Assembly (NCBI GenBank): GCA_006386115.1
Contig: VFIW01000016.1
Span: forward strand, 248,001-312,000
Origin: Globisporangium splendens
Taxonomy: Eukaryota > Oomycota > Peronosporomycetes > Pythiales > Pythiaceae
DNA length: 64,000 nucleotides
Direction of reading: 5' to 3'
Under the pieces are notes generated by a model that saw only the letters and a list, made by a program, of their open reading frames with translations, made no database searches and was not told where the DNA came from. This document shows positions 21,180-31,290 of this stretch, piece after piece (the stretch's first letter is position 1; each line of letters opens with the position of its first letter). The position numbers and the translations under genes were made by a program.

Positions 21180-23027
21180 TTACGGGGACTCGATTGGCGT
21201 GTACGCATCGAAGAAGTCGTCGCCAAGCCAGTACGCAGTCTTGTTCGTGTACAGCGCGTCGCTCTCGACGTAGTTCACGGCATCACTCGAGTCACCAGAG
21301 CCAGTATACTTTGGCAGCGCAGGGTACGGGTACACTGGACGCGAGCGAGAGGTCGATCCCGCCGATCCAGACGCCGAAGTGGACGCTTGCGAGAGCAGAG
21401 CGCGGGCAGACGATGGTGAACCACCGCCAGTCGTGGAACCCGATCCGGCCCACTGACCAAAGCTGCCCGCCGCACTCTCGGCGTCCTTCGTCATAATGGC
21501 GTTTGGCGCCGTGCCAGACTCCACCCACTCGAGCATTGGCGTCACCAGGTCGATGGCTGACATGCCTTCACCGTCGCCGCAGTGGTACACACCAGGCAGC
21601 AAGTACAGACGCTCGAAATCCTGCACCTCGGACTCACCCATCTGGTCGACGAGACCTTCGTGGAGACGAATGGTCGTGCGAGGCGAGATGTGAGGGTCAG
21701 CCCATCCATGCCACAAGATCAGCTTGCCGCCGGCAGCCTTGAACGGAGCAAGGTCAGGGCTCACGGCATCGAAGAACGGGTGGCGAGTCTTGAGTTTCCG
21801 GAGCGTCGCGTCTTCGAACTTGAGATCGGCAATCGTGAAGTTCTCGTGCGGACCGTCGTCGAACACGAGGTAGCGCAGAGCCGCGAGCGCGATCGACTCG
21901 CTCATGGCCTTGGCGTCCGCCGAGGTCGGCACGCACACGCCAGACCACGCGAGCTCGGAGCCGTACTGTTGTTCGCCGACCGTGAGTTGCTTGTCGCTGG
22001 TCGGGTCGGTCGGTCCCTTGTAGAACTTGGTGACGGTCTCGACTTCGGTCGAGGTGAGGCACGCCGACGTGTCGGTCGCGTCGCTGGCGCACTCGATCGT
22101 CTTCGGGTCAAAGTTGCAGAGACGAGGATCCGAGAGCAGACCGTCTTTGAGACCATCCAAGGCATCACACGCCGCCACGACAGCGTCATGCAAGATGGAC
22201 AAGCGAGACGAGATCAAGATGGACTTTCCGGTGTCCGAGTCTGTGTTACTCGCAGCCAACCAACCGTGGTGCAGCGAGTTCTGGATCTGGAAGAGCATGG
22301 CTGGTGCACCCGCGATGATACCGTTAAAGTCTTCAGGGTACCGCAGCGCTTCCATCACGGCTTCACGACCGCCATCGGAGCAGCCGTTGAAGTACGAGTA
22401 CTTTTGTTTCTGTCCGTAGTATTGCAAGATGAGTTGCTTGGCCACAAGTGCCGTGAGGTGGACGGCACGGTATGCGAAGGCGATGACACGGTCTTCGTCC
22501 GTACCGAAGGTGCCGTCCGATCCACCAGCCATGTCGGTACTCGCCGTCACGAAGTTGCCGTTGGACACTTCTACCGAGCCATCGGCGGCGCCAGCAGTGA
22601 GACTGATCATGCCACAGAGGCCACCACAACCGATCTGCATGTAGCGCTGCGTCCAGGTGGAGACGGGGAGCATGACCTGCCATCCGATCTTGGTTGGGAG
22701 GGTGCCCGCGACTTGGCAGTACTTGATGCCGCTGCTGGTGACCTCGGTGGCCGACGTGACGTTGCTGCCGCTGCCGCCGATGCTCGTCAGATCAGCAGTG
22801 AGCAAGTCGGCGCAGTCGACGACTGGGGTGACGACGGCAAGGGATCCGACTCCCGATGACGTCGTGGAAGGTGAGGCGGTAGTGGTGGTCGTGCCAGTGG
22901 AGGCGGCAGCGGAGCCAGTGGACGAGGTGGTTGGAGGGTAGCTTCCGGCGCAGTTGGTGGAGGCGGCGTCAACAGCAGCGGCGAGTGCCGCGAGCGAGAC
23001 CACGAGGAATGTTCTGAAGACCTTCAT
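21180..23027 (-). CDS. Secreted tannase/feruloyl esterase family protein B1
   Basis: 615 residues from the ATG at 23027 (MKVFRTFLVVSLAALAAAVDA signal peptide). The frame is open upstream, but the signal peptide and the core promoter 44 bases away decide the start. The same triad motifs as in the A proteins are present: GCSDGGREA, WADPHIS, VYHCGDGEG. It differs from A in the Thr-rich linker, in blocks of the C-terminal half and in the tail, so A and B are clear paralogues. The central part (GCSDGGR through SDATDTSACLTS) is nearly the same at DNA level, which suggests exchange between A and B. An exact copy, B2, lies in mirror orientation. Confidence 0.88.
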   Translation of the reverse strand: MKVFRTFLVVSLAALAAAVDAASTNCAGSYPPTTSSTGSAAASTGTTTTTASPSTTSSGVGSLAVVTPVVDCADLLTADLTSIGGSGSNVTSATEVTSSGIKYCQVAGTLPTKIGWQVMLPVSTWTQRYMQIGCGGLCGMISLTAGAADGSVEVSNGNFVTASTDMAGGSDGTFGTDEDRVIAFAYRAVHLTALVAKQLILQYYGQKQKYSYFNGCSDGGREAVMEALRYPEDFNGIIAGAPAMLFQIQNSLHHGWLAASNTDSDTGKSILISSRLSILHDAVVAACDALDGLKDGLLSDPRLCNFDPKTIECASDATDTSACLTSTEVETVTKFYKGPTDPTSDKQLTVGEQQYGSELAWSGVCVPTSADAKAMSESIALAALRYLVFDDGPHENFTIADLKFEDATLRKLKTRHPFFDAVSPDLAPFKAAGGKLILWHGWADPHISPRTTIRLHEGLVDQMGESEVQDFERLYLLPGVYHCGDGEGMSAIDLVTPMLEWVESGTAPNAIMTKDAESAAGSFGQWAGSGSTTGGGSPSSARALLSQASTSASGSAGSTSRSRPVYPYPALPKYTGSGDSSDAVNYVESDALYTNKTAYWLGDDFFDAYTPIESP

Positions 23028-23070
23028 TGTTTGTCTTGAGTTCTTCGGTGTAGAGTGGTGGGAGGAACTA

Positions 23071-23087
23071 GGCAAATTGGAGAATGA
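23071..23087 (-). promoter_or_regulatory. Inr+FPR core promoter of B1
   Basis: TCATTCTCCAATTTGCC on the minus strand. Its first base is also the last base of the palindrome 2 arm, so sequence upstream of it differs from that of B2. Confidence 0.75.
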
Positions 23088-24280
23088 TGAAACAAGTGGA
23101 TAAAGGTCGCAGAACAAATGATCAAGGGATGGTGAGCTGACTACTGCTTGTGACTTTGAAGATGCTTACATCCTCAAGTCCAGCAGGATGCTCGCATTGG
23201 ACTTGACGTATTGAACTCAAACGGCTGATTTCTTGCGCTGGCGCACGCCTGGTGCTACGAGGATCCTTCAAAGCCTTCTCAATGGAGCTGCAGCCTCAGG
23301 AATCGTGGTCAGTACGATTCGTGAGACGCCGAGTCCAACGAGTTGAGCAGCCTTTGTGGTGCCCAAGGCGTCTGATTGGCCAAAATGATGAAAGATTATG
23401 GCCACCTCAAAAAATAGCCAGCATCAGAAGGGGGTCATTTACAGAGTGAAATTGCAATACATACGAAAAGCAAGCATATTGCCTGCCACTTGTTCATTCC
23501 CCGTCCGAGACATGCACTGTAATCTTTCAAATCCTGTGATGCGCCAGTACGTAAAACAGAGGAAAGCCCTTGAGCCCAGGCTGTATGCCAACCAAGGGTG
23601 TCTACAGCAAAAGGAAGCACATGAACCCCAGGTTCAAGCAAGCAGGTGCAATCGTGTCTCCGGTTGTGGCGCAATCTCTTATGTTTAATTGTGGGGTAGA
23701 ACACACTCGCGAAAAGCAGTACCGAAGCTCGACCAGGACAAGCATTGCACCAAAGCCACCAGACTAGTTCTGCGACCAATGTGAACACTGTCCATTTTCC
23801 CTATTGCAGTGGGAAGTATTGCTGCGACACTGCGATAGCAAAACAGAGCTAGATAGATATACATGGCGGAACACGCACCGATCCGGGCAAGGGATCTGCT
23901 CAGATCCTATGAGACCGTGCGTAGCCATGACACATGGCGGCCTTTGCTGGATCCTGCCTCGCAGTTATGTAAAGCGGATTTCACGTGGACGTAATCCCAG
24001 CGGATTTCAGCCAATCAGAGACGCCACAAGGATTGTGTTGGACACCATGCAGGTCTGAACTCCTGGCCATCTTTCGCTCATTCAACATGCTCCAGCCGTC
24101 GTCGACAAATATGCAGTGCCACCGATATTAGACCTCAAAGAACCAGACGATATCCGTCATTCCGTCCGTTACTGAGAGCCCTACTCAAAACCATCTCAAG
24201 ATGAGACCAAGGTGTGCAACATCGCGGTTATTTGGAGTCAGACGGACCTACCCCATTCCGACAGCTTCTGTGGATTGCAT
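23088..24280. other. Spacer at the centre of palindrome 2, two different upstream regions
   Basis: 1193 bp without a gene. The side near B1 shares short blocks with the A promoters (GACGCCGAGTCCAACG near 23325-23340 and GATTGGCCA near 23371), probably retained control sequence. The side near B2 is different but also has a CCAAT-type block (AGCCAATCAGAGACGCCA near 24007-24024). Confidence 0.5.
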
Positions 24281-24297
24281 TCATTCTCCAATTTGCC
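24281..24297 (+). promoter_or_regulatory. Inr+FPR core promoter of B2
   Basis: TCATTCTCCAATTTGCC, 44 bases before the ATG at 24341. The palindrome arm begins exactly here. Confidence 0.75.
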
Positions 24298-24340
24298 TAG
24301 TTCCTCCCACCACTCTACACCGAAGAACTCAAGACAAACA

Positions 24341-26188
24341 ATGAAGGTCTTCAGAACATTCCTCGTGGTCTCGCTCGCGGCACTCGCCGCTGCTGTTGAC
24401 GCCGCCTCCACCAACTGCGCCGGAAGCTACCCTCCAACCACCTCGTCCACTGGCTCCGCTGCCGCCTCCACTGGCACGACCACCACTACCGCCTCACCTT
24501 CCACGACGTCATCGGGAGTCGGATCCCTTGCCGTCGTCACCCCAGTCGTCGACTGCGCCGACTTGCTCACTGCTGATCTGACGAGCATCGGCGGCAGCGG
24601 CAGCAACGTCACGTCGGCCACCGAGGTCACCAGCAGCGGCATCAAGTACTGCCAAGTCGCGGGCACCCTCCCAACCAAGATCGGATGGCAGGTCATGCTC
24701 CCCGTCTCCACCTGGACGCAGCGCTACATGCAGATCGGTTGTGGTGGCCTCTGTGGCATGATCAGTCTCACTGCTGGCGCCGCCGATGGCTCGGTAGAAG
24801 TGTCCAACGGCAACTTCGTGACGGCGAGTACCGACATGGCTGGTGGATCGGACGGCACCTTCGGTACGGACGAAGACCGTGTCATCGCCTTCGCATACCG
24901 TGCCGTCCACCTCACGGCACTTGTGGCCAAGCAACTCATCTTGCAATACTACGGACAGAAACAAAAGTACTCGTACTTCAACGGCTGCTCCGATGGCGGT
25001 CGTGAAGCCGTGATGGAAGCGCTGCGGTACCCTGAAGACTTTAACGGTATCATCGCGGGTGCACCAGCCATGCTCTTCCAGATCCAGAACTCGCTGCACC
25101 ACGGTTGGTTGGCTGCGAGTAACACAGACTCGGACACCGGAAAGTCCATCTTGATCTCGTCTCGCTTGTCCATCTTGCATGACGCTGTCGTGGCGGCGTG
25201 TGATGCCTTGGATGGTCTCAAAGACGGTCTGCTCTCGGATCCTCGTCTCTGCAACTTTGACCCGAAGACGATCGAGTGCGCCAGCGACGCGACCGACACG
25301 TCGGCGTGCCTCACCTCGACCGAAGTCGAGACCGTCACCAAGTTCTACAAGGGACCGACCGACCCGACCAGCGACAAGCAACTCACGGTCGGCGAACAAC
25401 AGTACGGCTCCGAGCTCGCGTGGTCTGGCGTGTGCGTGCCGACCTCGGCGGACGCCAAGGCCATGAGCGAGTCGATCGCGCTCGCGGCTCTGCGCTACCT
25501 CGTGTTCGACGACGGTCCGCACGAGAACTTCACGATTGCCGATCTCAAGTTCGAAGACGCGACGCTCCGGAAACTCAAGACTCGCCACCCGTTCTTCGAT
25601 GCCGTGAGCCCTGACCTTGCTCCGTTCAAGGCTGCCGGCGGCAAGCTGATCTTGTGGCATGGATGGGCTGACCCTCACATCTCGCCTCGCACGACCATTC
25701 GTCTCCACGAAGGTCTCGTCGACCAGATGGGTGAGTCCGAGGTGCAGGATTTCGAGCGTCTGTACTTGCTGCCTGGTGTGTACCACTGCGGCGACGGTGA
25801 AGGCATGTCAGCCATCGACCTGGTGACGCCAATGCTCGAGTGGGTGGAGTCTGGCACGGCGCCAAACGCCATTATGACGAAGGACGCCGAGAGTGCGGCG
25901 GGCAGCTTTGGTCAGTGGGCCGGATCGGGTTCCACGACTGGCGGTGGTTCACCATCGTCTGCCCGCGCTCTGCTCTCGCAAGCGTCCACTTCGGCGTCTG
26001 GATCGGCGGGATCGACCTCTCGCTCGCGTCCAGTGTACCCGTACCCTGCGCTGCCAAAGTATACTGGCTCTGGTGACTCGAGTGATGCCGTGAACTACGT
26101 CGAGAGCGACGCGCTGTACACGAACAAGACTGCGTACTGGCTTGGCGACGACTTCTTCGATGCGTACACGCCAATCGAGTCCCCGTAA
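24341..26188 (+). CDS. Secreted tannase/feruloyl esterase family protein B2
   Basis: 615 residues, identical to B1. The ATG at 24341 opens the signal peptide; the upstream part of the open frame has no coding character. GCSDGGREA, WADPHIS and VYHCGDGEG give the full esterase triad. The core promoter is the same as that of B1 but everything upstream of it differs, so B1 and B2 may make the same protein under different control. It converges with the truncated A3. Confidence 0.88.
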   Translation: MKVFRTFLVVSLAALAAAVDAASTNCAGSYPPTTSSTGSAAASTGTTTTTASPSTTSSGVGSLAVVTPVVDCADLLTADLTSIGGSGSNVTSATEVTSSGIKYCQVAGTLPTKIGWQVMLPVSTWTQRYMQIGCGGLCGMISLTAGAADGSVEVSNGNFVTASTDMAGGSDGTFGTDEDRVIAFAYRAVHLTALVAKQLILQYYGQKQKYSYFNGCSDGGREAVMEALRYPEDFNGIIAGAPAMLFQIQNSLHHGWLAASNTDSDTGKSILISSRLSILHDAVVAACDALDGLKDGLLSDPRLCNFDPKTIECASDATDTSACLTSTEVETVTKFYKGPTDPTSDKQLTVGEQQYGSELAWSGVCVPTSADAKAMSESIALAALRYLVFDDGPHENFTIADLKFEDATLRKLKTRHPFFDAVSPDLAPFKAAGGKLILWHGWADPHISPRTTIRLHEGLVDQMGESEVQDFERLYLLPGVYHCGDGEGMSAIDLVTPMLEWVESGTAPNAIMTKDAESAAGSFGQWAGSGSTTGGGSPSSARALLSQASTSASGSAGSTSRSRPVYPYPALPKYTGSGDSSDAVNYVESDALYTNKTAYWLGDDFFDAYTPIESP

Positions 26189-28142
26189 GCAGAGACAGTG
26201 ACCTCGTGTACTCCTTGTGAACAGATTTGCCGTGCTGAAGAGGACGACTGCATGAACGAAACCGGCAACGAAAACATCGTGCTTGTATTTTCTTTTTCTG
26301 TAATCCAGTTCATTTCGCTTTGGACTATTTCGTACTGTTTTGACGCTCTTTGTGTCAAAACAAGCCGATGGAGCACATTCGCTCCGTCCTCTATCCATAC
26401 AGATCTGAAATGTCGCCCTCGCTGTCGACGTTTTCAAGTTACTTGAGTCTTGTAATGTGTAGGAGCTCGTCTAAAACCGTTTGTCTGTAGGACAGAAGAG
26501 TGAGCATGTGTGGCCTGTAATTAAGTGCCAAACTGAATTGTTTTTATTAGAGATGTACCTCCCTTGCAAATACCAGCAACAGGATATGATCTCATTGTTT
26601 TCTATCAACTGCTAAACATTTCCGCTCTACATGATTTGCCTAGCTCTCAAAAGCACCAAACGAAGGCAGTATGATTTCAGTCCCACGATTCTAGAATAAA
26701 CGCTCCAGATAGGACATATACTAAGTGTCAAACTCATCCGATAGGCTCAGCAAATCGAAGGAGTGGGGTCGGGTAGTTCACAACGAGATGACCTCTCCTG
26801 CACCGCTCTGTGGTGCAGAGGCTACGTCGGATTTGCATCACGATCGTGCCTGAGGCTGTCTCCGATCAGTTTCGCCACTCTCCATGCGCGTTTCGAGTAG
26901 CCGAGAAGGTGCTACAGTACTACTACTGAACGACTAGGATGCTGCGATAAGCTAGCGCTCCCAGATACGGAGACCCACCGCACTGCTGTGTCTGTAATGC
27001 TCCGAATAGTGTACTAGACGCCGTTCTTCTTCCCGCCACCTCTCTTGCAGTGCCTACTCTCACAGCACCGCATACATCCAGCAAACGCGGCGCCGGCGGG
27101 TCCAAGTGTTTAGCCCCTCGGTGACGGCGATTAATGTCAAAGTGAAGCAAGTTTCACTCGAGTACACGTTCGTTCATCTGACTACTATCAGAAATGTTGA
27201 GCCGCATCTTTAGCTATCGCAGGTGATTAAGGTCAGGTGATAACGTTGATCGTAATCACCGGAGATAGCGAAAGATTGCAGCTCAGTTTTGAACAACCTG
27301 CTACGGGTACTGCACAGACAGATAGTCAATGCACTGACTGCCAGATATCACAACTCGTCCATCTATTGTGTCACAGTGCTGCTGCTTTGTCCATTTTCGT
27401 CCACCACATGCACCACTGTCGATGTCCACTGAGCCAGTTCATGCACATAAAAAGACTTGTGTGCCTCAGAGGCGAACAGCGAAAAATCAAGTCAGGAATT
27501 TCGATCGCGTACTTTTAGAAATAGGCTCAGCTTTGCGATTACTCTGCCTACTACTTGTGTTGTAAATCTGGATTGTTAGGCTTTTGAAAGTGAGGCAGCT
27601 TTCTACTGTTGTTTTTACAGCAACCAAAGAGCCGACCAATACCGAAGTATGCTTCAACAACAGACTGTGAATGCTACCTTTTTCGGTTAGTTCTACAAAG
27701 AGAGACCACGGAAATGCGCAATTCGCTCACAATGATCCGTCCACCATAGCAATTGAGTTCCAACCAACACATACAGGACATCGTCAAGAGTGCTAGGGCG
27801 TTGAGAGACGCGCAGTTGTACACTTCACCGATAGGATTAGCATACTCACACCAGAACGCACCAGCGGCCGGAGGCAACTGCATTGACACACCACTACCAC
27901 TACTGTGAAAGCATCTAACGTAAACGAGTCAACGCTTCAAAGTCGATAGAGACTTTGCGTGGAATTACAAGTAGGCTTGTAGACAGCCAGCATTAAGGGA
28001 CATGAGAAGCAGGTTGTGATTACTTTGTTCTTGTTATGTGGGTTTTCTATGCAGCAGCTCTCGTGGACACGGCTACGCATTATTCATGCAGATGCTTTTG
28101 TGATGATATGCATACGAAAACAATCTGTGGTTCGCACTCCCC
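26189..28142. other. Convergent intergenic region between B2 and A3
   Basis: Mirror copy of 19226-21179, including the foldback element at 27189-27295. No gene is seen. Confidence 0.5.
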
Positions 28143-29349
28143 TTATGGAGACTCGATCGGTGTGTACGCGCCGAACAGATCGTCACCGAGCCAGTCGGCA
28201 GTCGTGTTCGTGTACAGTGCAGCGCCCTCGACGTAGTTGGCAGCGTCGCTCGCGTCACCCGTGCCAATGTACTTTGCGACCACAGGGTACGGGTACACTG
28301 GACGTGTGCGCGAGACAGAAGCCGCAGATCCAGACGATGAAGTGGAAGCTTGCGGCTGAAGCGCTCGGGCTCGCGTTGCGCTGCCGCTGCCCGATTCCGC
28401 CCACTGACCAAACCCATCCGCCGACGAGCTAGCTGCCACATCCTTGGTCACAATGGCGTTCGGTGCCGAGCCAGTCTCCACCCACTTGAGCATCGGCGTT
28501 ACGAAGTCAAACGCCGACATTCCTTCGCCACCGCTACAGTGGTACACACCAGGCAGCAGGTACATCCGCTCGAACTCGTCCACGGCGGCTTGGCCCATTT
28601 GATCAACCAGACCTTCGTGGAGTCGAATAGTCGTGCGAGGCGAGATGTGCGGGTCAGCCCATCCGTGGTACAAGATGAGTTTGCCTCCAGCTTCTTTGAA
28701 CGGAGCGAGGTCCGGGCTGACGGCATCGAACAGAGGGTGGCGTGGACGAAGCTTCTCGAGCGTAGCGTCTTCGAACTTGAGATCGGCGAGCGTGAAGTTC
28801 TCGTGCGGACCGTCGTCAAAGACGAGGTACCGCAGGGCCGCGAGAGCGACAGTCTCGCTAAACACTGACGCGCTCTTCGAAGCAGCCACGCAGACTCCCG
28901 ACCACGCGAGCTCCGATCCGTATTGCTGTTCGCCGACCGTGAGCTGTCCGCCGCTGACAGGATCCGCAGGGCCCTTGTAGAACTTGGTGACGGTCTCGAC
29001 TTCGGCCGAGGTGAGGCACGCCGACGTGTCGGTCGCGTCGCTGGCGCACTCGATCGTCTTCGGGTCAAAGTTGCAGAGACGAGGATCCGAGAGCAGACCG
29101 TCTTTGAGACCATCCAAGGCATCACACGCCGCCACGACAGCGTCATGCAAGATGGACAAGCGAGACGAGATCAAGATACCGTTGCCGTCTGCGTCCTTGT
29201 TGCTCGCAGCCAACCAACCGTGGTGCAGCGAGTTCTGGATCTGGAAGAGCATGGCTGGTGCACCCGCGATGATACCGTTGAAGTCTTCAGGGTACCGCAG
29301 CGCTTCCATCACGGCTTCACGACCGCCATCGGAGCAGCCGTTGAAGTAC
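28143..29349 (-). pseudogene. 5'-truncated tannase gene A3
   Basis: This is the last ~400 codons of gene A in the same orientation as A1. It keeps GCSDGGR, WADPH and VYHC but lacks the signal peptide, the promoter and about 220 N-terminal residues. The homology stops at 29349 in the codons just before FNGCSDGGR. The base content matches A2 at every place where A1 differs. Without secretion signal or core promoter it should not make a working esterase. Confidence 0.85.
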
Positions 29350-29600
29350 TTCGCTCATCTGATTACAATGCTGGAGGCTGGGCACAACAAAAATCCTTCG
29401 CTATCTTCGGTTTGAGGGCTATTAATCTCTTTAAACTTCATCCATCTGAAGGGACTATTGATTGGTCAAAATTCGTTCAGATTACGTCCACCTACGTCAC
29501 CATCAATGTCCACTGTGCAGAGCCAGTTCGTGCACAAAACCTGGGCATTTCGCATCCTGATGACGAACAGCGAAATCGACTCAGAAAGCTACAGTAAAAG
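29350..29600. repeat. Diverged copy of the foldback-element region
   Basis: TTCGCTCATCTGATTAC resembles TTCGTTCATCTGACTAC at 13191. Further matches are CTTCGCTATC, the block TGTCCACTG...GAGCCAGTTCGTGCACA (compare 13443-13470) and GCGAACAGCGAAAAATC against GACGAACAGCGAAATC. The truncated A3 is joined directly to this copy. Confidence 0.55.
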
Positions 29601-29707
29601 TTAGCTCTTCGATCGCGATTGGTTGGTTGGTGATTATTCTCCATTTTTCCCAGTAGAGCTCAAGCGGTCCAGTTCCAGCCTCAGCGGTCCAGTTTGGACC
29701 GGCCCAT

Positions 29708-29744
29708 CCCAGGGAGAGAATCCCTCCTTCTTGGAGGCCCTGGG
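29708..29744. repeat. Nested hairpin
   Basis: CCCAGGG (29708-29714) pairs with CCCTGGG (29738-29744), enclosing CCTCC (29723-29727) and GGAGG (29733-29737). CGGTCCAGTTTGGACCG, another perfect hairpin, lies just to the left. Function unknown. Confidence 0.55.
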
Positions 29745-29855
29745 GCGGTGAGGAATGGAATGCACGATCACTATGAGCATGACTGCGGACCCTATGTCGT
29801 GGTTAATCCGCCATGAAGCACAACTGCGACGCCCACCAGGACGCCGCACTATTAC

Positions 29856-30015
29856 CCGCTGTCTGCGGCCACCATACCGCGCAGCACAAGACCCCCCGCT
29901 GTCTGCGGCCACCATACCGAGCAGCACAAGACCCCCCGCTGTCTGCGGCCACCATACCGAGCAGCACAAGACCCCCCGCTGTCTGCGGCCACCACACCGC
30001 GCAGCACAAGACCCC
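29856..30015. repeat. Minisatellite, 4 x 40 bp
   Basis: GTCTGCGGCC recurs at 29861, 29901, 29941 and 29981, exactly 40 bases apart. Units differ at one or two bases (ACCGC/ACCGA, CCATACC/CCACACC). There are no unique spacers, so it is not CRISPR-like. Confidence 0.9.
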
Positions 30016-31011
30016 CGTAACAGAGCCGGTAGGCTCTGTGAATCGAGACGTGATCGAAGCATCGAAGCGCGACGTTCACATGTGCAAGTGAGGCTGACAA
30101 AGAACAGCCAAAACGTACAACAACGAACAAAGCCATTTACAAAATGGCACACGAAGAAACTACAAATGCCAGAAAAACTAGAAAATTACGAAAACCCCGG
30201 ACGCAAGTGTGAGAATGCTTGTGTTACGGCAGGATATGATAGCTGAGAATCCACCAATTCTCTTCCCCGGGGAATCTTAAACACTAAGTTCAATAGATTC
30301 TAATCATCGTTGGTTGGTGATTGCGGCCACTCGTAGCGAATGGCGGCGAATGAGAAAGAAAGATACGTTGACGCTAGTGATCTCCACTCGCGCGCTCCGC
30401 ATTGCTACTGTCTTTAGGAGAGGGAATCAATGCGAATCGAGCGTGGTCGCAAAAATCCAGTATCATGTCGATTCTTTACAGGAGGAGACGGTGAGTAATT
30501 TGTGTTGCACACACTCACCCTGTCTCTTCATTGTGTTGACACGCTTGCTTGTTCGTTATGCGCCTCTCTTTCTCAATATTTTCGTTATGTTAGCGAAAGC
30601 TACCGCGTCGTTAAATAAAGCGGATTGAAGTGGACTCTGAACGGAGCTGGCTTTGTTCTCAAGCCATCGTATTCGCGCCTCGTAATGTAACTCGGTGATC
30701 AAAATGCGCCGCCTCCGTGGTTGGCGATTTGTTGCTACATTTGTGTCATCTGTGCGAACCGGACTGCTCTCAGCGGCTGTCGCTGGCGTTTATGAGATGG
30801 GTTGTGCAACGCGCTTCATTTCATGTGTCGATCCGAGGCTGTGCCCGCTCGCTCTCGCTCACTTTAATTCGATAGGAAGGAGTCTCCTTGGATTGTTGTC
30901 CTTTCTGAGAAAATGGTGATATGCGGTTGACAGAAACATGCAGTATTAGTCAGCCGAACATCTTCCCCTCCTATCCTCACTTACGGGTTCGCCTCAATAC
31001 GCCGGACCAAG
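30016..31011. other. Repeat-rich intergenic DNA
   Basis: I see only short open frames without recognisable products. The GGTTGGTGATT block near 30311 resembles one at 29620, so this may be mobile-element debris. Confidence 0.35.
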
Positions 31012-31290
31012 TTGCAGCCACTAGCAGTTCGGGCAAATCAAATCATCGCCAACTTTGCGCGGATCTCCTGGAATCACACAAAACGAGAACATAACAAAAT
31101 GGCCGATCTTCTCGCCAACATGGCTATGAACTCCACGAGTGCGAAGATACTCACTGACCAATCGCGGGGAAATGATCAAGTTGTTATGTCCCAAGTCGCA
31201 GCTCTACTCGACAATGATATCGGTGCCACACCGTCAAAGCTTAGAAACACCTCACTGTCAGCAGTGTCAATGAGACTCCGGGATTCTTAA
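31012..31290 (+). mobile_element. Retroelement RNase H relic
   Basis: 92 codons ending in a stop. WNHTKREHNKMADLLANMAM fits the C-terminal motif of retroelement RNase H (HVxREyNKxADxLANxAM). No reverse transcriptase is seen upstream, so this is an isolated fragment of a LINE or LTR element. Confidence 0.5.

Larger units (their letters stand above)
18019..23087 (+). repeat. Palindrome 2, left arm (5069 bp)
   Basis: Position x pairs with 47368 minus x. The arm starts inside gene A2 at GTACTTCAA (18019), passes through the foldback element and gene B1, and ends at the first base of the core promoter of B1. I saw no mismatch to the right arm. Confidence 0.93.
24281..29349 (-). repeat. Palindrome 2, right arm (5069 bp)
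   Basis: Reverse complement of 18019-23087. It carries B2, the flank with the foldback element (27189-27295) and a 3' fragment of gene A, and it stops abruptly inside A at 29349. Its part 26804-29349 is therefore a direct repeat of 12826-15371, offset 13978. Confidence 0.93.

Noticed and set aside
24509..25786. 425-codon open frame antisense to tannase B2 (and its mirror in B1)
   Set aside because: Same cause: high GC third positions and biased codons. No plausible protein features.
12826..29349. Composite transposon with tannase cargo
   Set aside because: No transposase, terminal repeats or target-site duplications are seen. The structure is explained by two inverted duplications.
29856..30015. 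CRISPR-like array
   Set aside because: The 40-bp units are contiguous with no unique spacers, and the genome is eukaryotic. It is a minisatellite.
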